DNA of 64,000 nt from Mesostigma viride (Eukaryota; Streptophyta; Mesostigmatophyceae; Mesostigmatales; Mesostigmataceae): assembly GCA_009746045.1 (NCBI GenBank), contig RPFO01000231.1, positions 415,388-479,387 on the forward strand. Reading direction: 5' to 3'. The stretch's first letter is position 1; each line of letters starts with the position of its first letter. The notes below the pieces were generated by a model that saw nothing but the letters and a program-made list of their open reading frames with translations, ran no database searches and was not told where the DNA came from. The translations under genes and the position numbers were made by a program. Shown in pieces: positions 57,401-64,000 of this stretch.

Positions 57401-60400
57401 CCGGAGAGGAAGAAAACGCTGGAGGAGATGAGGATGGGGGGGATGAAAACGCTGGAGGAGATGAGGATGGGGGAGACGCTGAGGGAGAAGTGGCTGTGCA
57501 GGTACGTTCATCCGCCGCGAGTTCGTGTGATTTTTTTCGTGCTGAGGGGTATCTCCGCAGAGAGACGATGGTGCAACAATCGAACTGAGGTCAAGTCCCT
57601 TCTTGTTCGTTTTTTTTTGTCATGCAGGCGGGGGCTGTCGCTGGGGGTACTGCGGGGGGGAAGGCGGCGAAGCCTCCATTGACTGAGCATGAAAGGGAAA
57701 AGCTGGATTCCCGCAAGAAGGTTGCGAAGGATCATATTATTGCTGTTGGCCTGATCATGCTTAAGTCTCCGCCCGATGGCGTCGATTCGGAGGGACCTGC
57801 GGGGTCCGAGTTTCGCAAGTACCTGACACGACTTGAGGCGGAAGTCGATGCCGATTTCGATACGGAGGTGTTGGGTGACGCTACCTTTAAGAGTGAATTG
57901 GCATATGAATTCGCAAATCTGGTGAAGTCGAAAGCCACCAAGAATTTCAAGTGGCAGCCTAAGGAGTACTCAGAGGCAAAGGTTGACAAGATCGAGAAAT
58001 TCATGAAGGCTGATTTTCGTCGTCGGGCCGCTGAGGGAAAAAGGGCGCTGAATGCGGTGGCAAAGGCCAACAGTAAGAAGAACGCGGAGGCGAAGGCGGC
58101 GGAGAAGGAGGCGAAGAAGGCGGAGAAGGAGAAGGCTAAGGAGGCCAAGAAGCAGCAGAAAACTGGACAGGTACGATTGTTGTGAAAATTTAGACCTCTC
58201 GCTGCGGGTAGACGCTGACCGGCTGCGGGACTTGGTGTTTAGTGTCAGTAAGGTATTATTCCAACAGAACTTTGTTCGTCCCTGAACAGGATGTCGTGGT
58301 CGGCCTAAAGATTACTGACTTGAGCAAATCCTGCGGTCCTTTTCGATTTTTTACTTCAGGATGACGGGGGGGACGAAGACGCCACGGTGGAGAAGAAGTT
58401 ACCTGGTCATGACGCCGTGTTCGCGCTGGTGAAGGATATGCTCAAGTACTGCTCGAGTAGGCGGATGGCGGACGTCGATGACCTGCCAAACTGGCCCGAG
58501 TTCTCCCCCTTTCTTGAGCTGCTCCGGTCACTCAACAAGCTTTTTAAGGAGGGGGTGCTCACGAGCAGTGGGAACCCGGACACCGACCCTATCATTGAAA
58601 GCTGGAAGCCTTCGAAAAAGGTCGACTCGAACAAGGAGGTCAGGGACCAGAACATCCGGAAGGCCAATACTCTCAGGGAAACGCGTTGGATTCGGCCGGC
58701 CGATTTTAAGCAGACCGGATGTTTCAGTATGCGGATCCAGACGGTCAACGCGCTTATTTTGCCAGAGGCTTTGAGGCAGCGGCGTTTAAACCTTGAAACC
58801 ATTAAGGAGAACGGCCGCATTCTCCTCAATGCGCGGGACAACGCCTTGCACTTCAAGGTTGTTGTCCCGGTCTGGCAGTTCCCTTTCCAGGCGCTTGCCG
58901 AATCTCAACCTGACCTGTTCGACAAGCAAATCTTGTGCATGCCGGATTTCGTCAAGTGGCTGAAGCATCACCACGGCGCCAAGATTGACGCGGAGGATGT
59001 GGGGTCCAGGTACTTCCGGCCCCTTTCGGATACTGAAGTCGACGTGTGGCTTAACACGGAGTCCACCACCTCTTTCCTCGCGAGAGGACTTGAGTGGCGT
59101 ACCTACGCCAGGGTGGACGAGGTGGAAGCAGTTTTGCCTCAGGAGATCGAGGGCAGTCGGCAAGTTTTCAACCTGCTGTGCAATACTGCGATGAAGTCCT
59201 ACGATCCGAAATTTTTTGAGGAACGGGACCGGTACCGTATCTGGTTCTCCGGTACGCGGTGGTGGATGGGAACCACTACTTTAAGGGGTTAAAGTCGTTT
59301 CTCAGGGGGCCGGATGGCGGGTGGGGAGAGGTTCGGGCAATGATGTGCGAGGGTGGGGCGGAGTCCAATTTCGCAAATACTCCTAAGGAGGCGGAGCACG
59401 CCTTCCAGGACCTGTTGCGGAAATTCCGTGGTGGTTACATGGGTACGAACGTCATTCTTCTCAAGGGTGGCGACCTGCTCCCGTCGTGGAGTGAGCTGCG
59501 AAATCTACCTAAGGCAAAAGAAGATGTAAGCTATCTATTTTGGCAGGGTCTAGCTGCGGGTAGACCCTCGGAATTTTCGTGGTTGTTTTTTGTGTGCGCT
59601 TCAAGTTTTTTGCGAGGGTCTCGCTGCAGCTAGACCCTCTCCTTTTTTTTGTTGGAATTTTCGTTGCGTATTGTCGGCCGTTTCTTTTTCGAATTTTGTT
59701 AGGGTCTATCCGCAGCTATACCCCTCGCCTTTTATGACTGAGTTTTGTCGTTGCTCGCTCGATGTTAATTGATGTCGCAGGCGGTGCTGACCGGCAAGCT
59801 GGAGAAGCTGTTCGACATCGCCAAGGGGGCGAATTCGGAGGACTTAGCCGTGGCGGATCGTACGCTGGGCCAGGCGTTGCTTGACGTGTGGAACTACAAC
59901 AAGCTATATCTATACGGCAAAGTCACGCGTGGGAAGGGCCACTATATTGCGGATGGCCACTACACCAATCTGCTCACGTACATCCTCCCGGCTATGCGGC
60001 AAGCGGGGGGAAGGGAAGGGAATGTGGAGCCGGCAGCGGTGGATGTACACGAGGAGGAAGCAGAAGGAAAGAAAAAGCCGGCCCACAGCATTGCTTCAGT
60101 GCATTCCGCTTACAGTCGCACGCTGGCCAACACGTTTCTCCGTCTGACACAGGAGCAGACTGATGATCCTGCCTCAACGAAACCCGCGCCTGAGGAGGTG
60201 ATGATGCAAAGGTGCAAATTCGCCAATGCAGAGGGGGAGAAGAAAGGCCAGAAGGTCTCTTGGACTTCTTTCAGGAACTTGGCCAGCCTTCCTATGATGG
60301 ACGCCGTGATCGATTGCATCATGAGCTGCCAGGTTGGACCGGAAAAGCTCACCAAGTTGGTGGAGATCGCCAAGGATGTGCTGGAGTGCCTGCGGCTGAC

Positions 60401-62942
60401 CATTTGCGCCAGATTCAAGGAGGATGAGACGCTGGAAGCGCAATGCAAGGACGCAAATGGCAAGGAGTTTGTGGCGTCTCATATTTTCGAACTCGTCTTC
60501 AATCTCCATCCTCTCGCTCGGCCGGTCGGCAGGAAGGAGATTGTGGCCAGATACCGGGAATTTTGGGATGTGGCCGTCATCATAACGAGGAACATCGCCT
60601 ACCTTCTTAAAGCCAAAAAACACGCCGCACATCTGAGGATTCCGAGAAAGGATATCAGTAATGGCAAGATCGACTTTCAGGAGATTCTGCTAAAAGAGAG
60701 CGAGGACAAGACGGTGGGTTTGGCACTTTTGGCTCCGGAAGCGTTCAGGAAGTACGCTCCAAAAGTTGGATTACTCGAAGGGGGGTGAAGGAGGCGGCGA
60801 TGAAGGGGCCGGTGAAGGGGCTGGAGAAGGGGAAGGGGAAGGGGAAGGAGACGGAGGCGAAGAAGGAGGAGGAGGAGTGGGACGTGAAGTATGAGTGGCA
60901 GAGTGTGGACTGGGGCCGTCGCCGGGTCTGGTTTTGCTGTCAGGCTAGACGGTGATGATGATGACAAGTCGCTCGTCAAGCAGGTGGCAGGCGAGGTTGC
61001 CTCAGCTTCAGCCCGCCCCTTTCCCTTGGGCAGGTCCCTTCCGTGCCTGAGCCTGCTGAACTTGGCGAACATTTGGGGTGATAAGTGGAGTAACTTTCAG
61101 AGAGGGTGGTGGGCGTTCGGTCCTTGCCCGACAGCTTCGGACATTCCCCAACCGGGCGGGATGTACGATAATGTGCTGAAGGCTTGCGCCCACGACTTTT
61201 TCTCCAGGTTCGAACCGATGGTGATCGTGTTTGGTACCGAGACGGAGATTAAGGGGTTTCAAGAGATAGTGGAAAGGATCGGGAAAGGGAGTGAATTGTG
61301 GGAGCGGCTTGAACAGGGGGAAGGTGATGGGGGGCCTAGGCTCGGAAGGGCGAAGAAGCGAAAAGCTTCCCACGAAGCTGGGGGATCGTCCGCCGTGGTG
61401 GAGAGGGATGACCAACAGTTGTTGGAGGGAGGGGATGGAGGGGATGGAGGTCCGGCAGGAGGGTCTAACCGCGGAGAGACCCCCGTCGAGGTCAGAACGC
61501 AGCAGGCCGAACAGAGGACGGGGCCTGAAGGTGATTCGGATCCGCCTGCGGCGAAGAAGCCCGCTTCTCAAGTGACTCGACGGGCAGTCGTGTCACTTGT
61601 TGAGGATGATGGAGGTGGGCCTTCCAAGCCTGCCGCGTCGCAGCCCGTTTTTCAGGTTCCGAAGAAGCAGCTTCGGGTTCCCCCGGCGACTCTGCCCACC
61701 CCGGCGCCTCTGCCCAGTTCTCAGGTACCGAAGAAGCAGCTTCGGGTTCCCCCGCCGACTCTGGCCATTTCTCAGGTACCGAAGAAGCAGCTTCGTAAGC
61801 CAGTTGTGGCAGTGGCTGATTCGGACGACGATGCTGAGGAGGAGGAGGAGGAGGAGGACGACGATGCTGAGGAGGAGGAGGGGGAGGAGGAGGAGGAGGA
61901 GGAGGAGGAGCAGCACGTTGCTACCAAGAAATCCGCCAAGGGTGGGAAGGCTGCGGAGCACGTTGCTTCCAAGAAATCGGCCAAGGTGGGGAAGCCTCCC
62001 AAGCCTGCCCTGCCTCAGAAACGGCGTCGAAAAGCAGTTGTGCTTTCAGATTCGGACGATGAGGAGGAGAAGGAGGAGGAGGATGGCGGCGGAGAGGAGG
62101 AGGACGGGGGAAAGGAGCGCGTTGCTTCCAAGAAGTTACCCAAGACCGCGAAGACTGCCAAGGTTGCCGAGCCCGCCAAACCCGCCCCGGCGCCTGCCCC
62201 CCACCCCCAGACGGGGTCTACCTGCGAGCAGAGGTCGAAGGAAAAGGCCAAAAAGGGTAAGAAAAAATCTGCGAGTGAATTCTGGTATGTAGAGTGTTTT
62301 GATTTTTCACGGTTGGCAGTCCGATTTCTACTAACTCGATTTTAGTCATGCGTTGATGGCATGATCGGTTTGCTCGCAGGTAATGAGGATGTGGAGCAGT
62401 TACTTCGCTTGGCTAATGTGGCGGTGGGCTTCGGACCAGCGGCTGTACATGCTGACACTTCCGGACGGGAGGAGCCTAAGGGGGCGGAAGACAGTCAGGC
62501 GGGCGATGAGGATGATGACAAGCCCACGTTGGAAATGAGACTTATGGACGGGGAAATGGGGTTCGGAGCACCAGAGGCCTTTTGGTGTGATGGGTGGACT
62601 TTAGCCATTATGCAAGCAGGGAACAAGGATACGGCTACGCCAATGTATGCCAAGCTAGAAGACGTCATGCTTTATGGGCAGGTGTCTGGATACGACACCA
62701 AGTGGAGGGACGTCGCATTTAAGTTTTTCGCTGAGGGGGAGAAGGGAGGGAAGTTGAAGAACAAGTTGTGGTGGATGCCGCTGGACTACGCGATGAAGGT
62801 GGTAAAGCTGACGGATGGCAAGAGCTGGAAGGATGTGGAAGTCTGGGCGCCTGCAAAGGAGATCGATAAGAAGAGGAGGAACTCGAAAACGGAACAGCAG
62901 ATCGCGGAAGCGAAATTACGGAAGAGGCCCTCGAAAGTGTGA
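54454..62942 (+). CDS. Long multi-exon gene of unknown function (giant-element cargo)
   Basis: Exons visible from GT-AG sites: 54454-55644, 55832-56878, 56986-57048, 57186-57248, 57373-57501, 57628-58170, 58360-59525, 59781-60713 or beyond, ~60790-62284, 62380-62942; about 2,300-2,500 residues if one gene. Order: Ser/Pro/Arg-rich N-terminus (ASRSPPRKSPSPP repeats), KE-rich coiled coil (~55.2-55.5 kb), globular segments (RALIWSTLFDEVEKFEVHIG; DAVFALVKDMLKYCSSRRMA; ADRTLGQALLDVWNYNKLYL), an acidic/basic region with VPKKQLRVPP repeats and poly-Glu (61.6-62.2 kb), and a last exon with FGAPEAFWCDGWTLAIM ending RKRPSKV. Frame breaks at ~54595 (C run), ~55450, ~56030, ~56645, ~59255 and ~60780 need single-base changes. 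No known domain recognised. The charge pattern suggests a nuclear, nucleic-acid or chromatin-binding protein. It diverges from the transposase gene. It could also be two genes split near 59.6 or 60.8 kb. Confidence 0.65.
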
Positions 62943-63160
62943 GGGAAAGTTAGCACTTGGACATGCGCTGGCAATGCTCGTCCTATGGTTAATACAAAGG
63001 TTAGGATGATGTCGAGTCTCTCCACGTAAAATTTACATGAATTACTAACTTTCAAGCCTCTCGATGTGGAATGTACGCTCAAATTGACGTGAATTAAGCA
63101 TTATGACACCAAATTAGCTCGAAAATACGCGATCGGACGCCAAATTCGCGCGAAAAAAAG
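62943..63160. other. 3' flank of the long gene and subterminal region
   Basis: Contains a duplicated phrase (TCTCTCCACGTAAAATTTACATGAATTA and CCTCTCGATGTGGAATGTAC..TTGACGTGAATTA) and CCAAATT-type subterminal motifs. No coding. Confidence 0.6.
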
Positions 63161-63161
63161 A

Positions 63162-63236
63162 TATCGGACGATTGAAACTAGCGTTTTTTTCTTGCAAAAT
63201 GCGCCAAAAATGACCCCATTCCGCGTGGGACCACCC
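63162..63236 (-). repeat. Right terminal inverted repeat of the giant element
   Basis: Ends CCGCGTGGGACCACCC. Contains the extra GGCGCATTT-type segment absent from the left end. Upstream sequence has GGACGCCAAATTCGCGCG-type motifs. Confidence 0.9.
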
Positions 63237-63240
63237 TGGC

Positions 63241-63760
63241 GCCGAGGCGTGGACACTCGATCACGGACACACTGGCAGCTAAGCTAGACGGCACGGTTTA
63301 CAGGATGCTCCGACAGGTCCTGAATGTAGGGTTTTCCCAGCGTAGGTCATTAGAGTCTTTGTATCAGGGTATGCCTCGTATTTCGGACGAGATTAGGCAG
63401 CGTAGGATATCATTTGTAGGTCGACATCTTGCTCGCACCAGCCAGGTCGACACTACCCAAGGTTGGTCTGGCCGGCTCCCAGCAGCTTGGCCAACCAGGG
63501 CGGCATATCTTCACCTGGCCTGGCCCAAAGGACATTCCCAGGAAGCTAGGTAAACCTGCCATGAACTACACCCAGATGTTGCTGGCCGACCTAGTCGGGT
63601 CCCAGCCCAGTTCGAACACCGCATCCACTCCCTCTCCCTTCTTTGTTGGACTGCCATGCAGAACAAGAAGCGGTGGCAGAAGATTGTCCAGCCAGGCTCA
63701 CACGCCAGCCCTAGCTGTGGGCAAGCCCCCCCAAGAGGAAGGAGCGTTTTGCTGAGTAGT
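63241..63760 (+). pseudogene. LINE ORF2 C-terminal part
   Basis: Continues ORF2 after the transposon: GAEAW, then AAKLDGTVYRMLRQVLNVGF and SLYQGMPRISDEIRQRRISF with VGRHLART. This is the conserved C-terminal region of RTE/Jockey-like LINE ORF2 proteins. It is frame-broken after 63450. Confidence 0.75.
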
Positions 63761-63908
63761 GTAGTTAGTCAATTTTCTAGACTACTTGATAGCTTAGAAT
63801 TAGGATTAGGTCGATTAAGCGGCTTCTCCCACCTCCACTCTCCCAAGGAGATCACGTGCTGCATGATCTCCCAACCGAGGCGTGTTATAATTTAATTTTT
63901 AATTTTTA

Positions 63909-64000
63909 ATGGCAGACTTAAGTTAATTAGCGTCTGGTGTCTAGAAGGTTCCATGTGCACAACGCATACTGCATTGCCATACACGCATTGCCATACGTGG
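63909..64000 (-). repeat. Dispersed repeat R, copy 3 (right part)
   Basis: Continues the 40432-40678 copy after the LINE: GTGTCTAGAAGGTTCCATGT and GCACAACGCATACTGCATTG are the complement of 8640-8690. Confidence 0.85.

Larger units (their letters stand above)
47081..62240. repeat. Palindrome family GGTCTCGCTGCAGCGAGACC, ~27 copies
   Basis: Copies start near 47081, 47153, 47232, 47311, 47398, 48346, 50004, 50098, 50187, 50241, 50630, 51048, 53911, 53961, 54068, 54176, 54287, 54353, 55740, 57089, 57547, 58191, 59545, 59616, 59701, and degenerate ones at 61461 and 62213. Perfect two-fold versions exist in two forms, with TCTCGC/GCGAGA or TCTAGC/GCTAGA arms. Others are half-changed (TATAGC..GAGAGA, TCTAGC..GGTAGA). 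Seventeen lie in introns of the two large genes (4, 1 and 5 in transposase introns; 7 in the + gene), eight are intergenic, two are coding. None is seen outside the element. Confidence 0.9.
44556..63236. mobile_element. Giant TIR DNA transposon, 18,681 bp
   Basis: Ends GGGTGGTCCCACGCGGAATG... and its inverted complement, 24 bp identical, extended imperfectly to ~65 bp (shared TTTTGCAAGAAAAAAACGCT and TTTCAATCGTCCGA). The flanking duplication is TGGC (44552-44555; 63237-63240). Excision with one TGGC restores TGT GGC GCC GAG GCG TGG (CGAEAW) of the LINE. Cargo: a - strand transposase gene, a - strand gene near the left end, a long + strand gene, a MITE-like hairpin, two inverted minisatellites and ~27 palindromes. 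The 4-bp duplication and the transposase motifs recall Sola-type elements, but the size and the companion gene are not what I know from that group. No polymerase, protease or capsid genes are visible, so it is not a Maverick/Polinton. Confidence 0.9.
40679..63908 (+). mobile_element. Non-LTR retrotransposon, split by an 18.7 kb DNA transposon
   Basis: The left part (40679-44555) and right part (63241-63908) form one ~4.5 kb LINE. It is flanked by ATGGCAGACCTTA (40666-40678) and ATGGCAGACTTA (63909-63920), a target-site duplication inside repeat R. The 3' end is AT-rich (TTTAATTTTTAATTTTT). Coding order: an ORF1 remnant, an endonuclease, a reverse transcriptase, and across the inserted transposon the C-terminal segment GAEAW...LDGTVYRMLR. 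Frame breaks are common. The 5' end is probably truncated, since ORF1 begins mid-domain. Confidence 0.85.

Noticed and set aside
44556-63236. Maverick/Polinton or virus-derived element
   Set aside because: No DNA polymerase B, retroviral-type integrase, ATPase, protease or capsid gene seen; duplication is 4 bp rather than 6 and the ends are GGG rather than AG.

Overview
The window looks like nuclear DNA from a eukaryote with a large, transposon-filled genome, most likely from the green lineage (a green alga or early-diverging plant). Support: spliced genes with GT-AG introns, a TraB-domain gene of the eukaryotic type, a small two-exon membrane protein that resembles a plant mitochondrial protein, a tnp2-type CACTA transposon, a chromodomain Ty3/gypsy element and a DIRS-type fragment. 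There are no bacterial operons, rRNA genes or organellar genes. I cannot name the species. Homology statements come from motif recognition, not from searches.

Layout. 1-3.4 kb: 3' half of a host TraB gene on the + strand, with a ~430 bp (TTCTCCCCCC)n microsatellite as the polypyrimidine tract of one splice acceptor. 3.5-12 kb: remnants (LINE pieces, a BED zinc-finger exon of a hAT-like element, dispersed and inverted repeats). 11.8-25.5 kb: a chromovirus-type Ty3/gypsy copy (- strand) whose integrase is split by an intact-looking 10,210 bp CACTA transposon (14,239-24,448) with CACTA termini, a 2-bp duplication (GA), GAGAATAT subterminal repeats, a tnp2 transposase gene (+) and a second gene (-). 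26.2-28.1 kb: DIRS-like fragment (RNase H, 2A-like motif, tyrosine recombinase). 28.2-37 kb: mostly unassigned, with one small host gene (34.50-34.87 kb), a perfect E2F-type palindrome and simple repeats. 37-40.7 kb: LINE ORF1 fragments, a tRNA-like SINE candidate and dispersed repeats. 40.68-63.91 kb: a non-LTR retrotransposon with a 12-bp target duplication, interrupted by an 18,681 bp DNA transposon at 44,556-63,236.

The 18.7 kb element is the most interesting object. It has 24 bp of perfect terminal inverted repeat, extended imperfectly to ~65 bp, and a TGGC duplication that restores the LINE reading frame. On the - strand is a four-exon DDE-type transposase gene. Diverging from it on the + strand is a long multi-exon gene of unknown function. 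Between them lie two ~1 kb minisatellite arrays built from the same unit in opposite orientation. About 27 copies of a two-fold symmetric ~20-22 bp palindrome (GGTCTCGCTGCAGCGAGACC and symmetric variants) occur only inside this element, mostly in introns of both genes and in the divergent intergenic region.

Several coding regions (CACTA transposase, the long companion gene, LINE, gypsy) show single-base frame breaks, often near homopolymers. These may be decay or residual long-read assembly errors.
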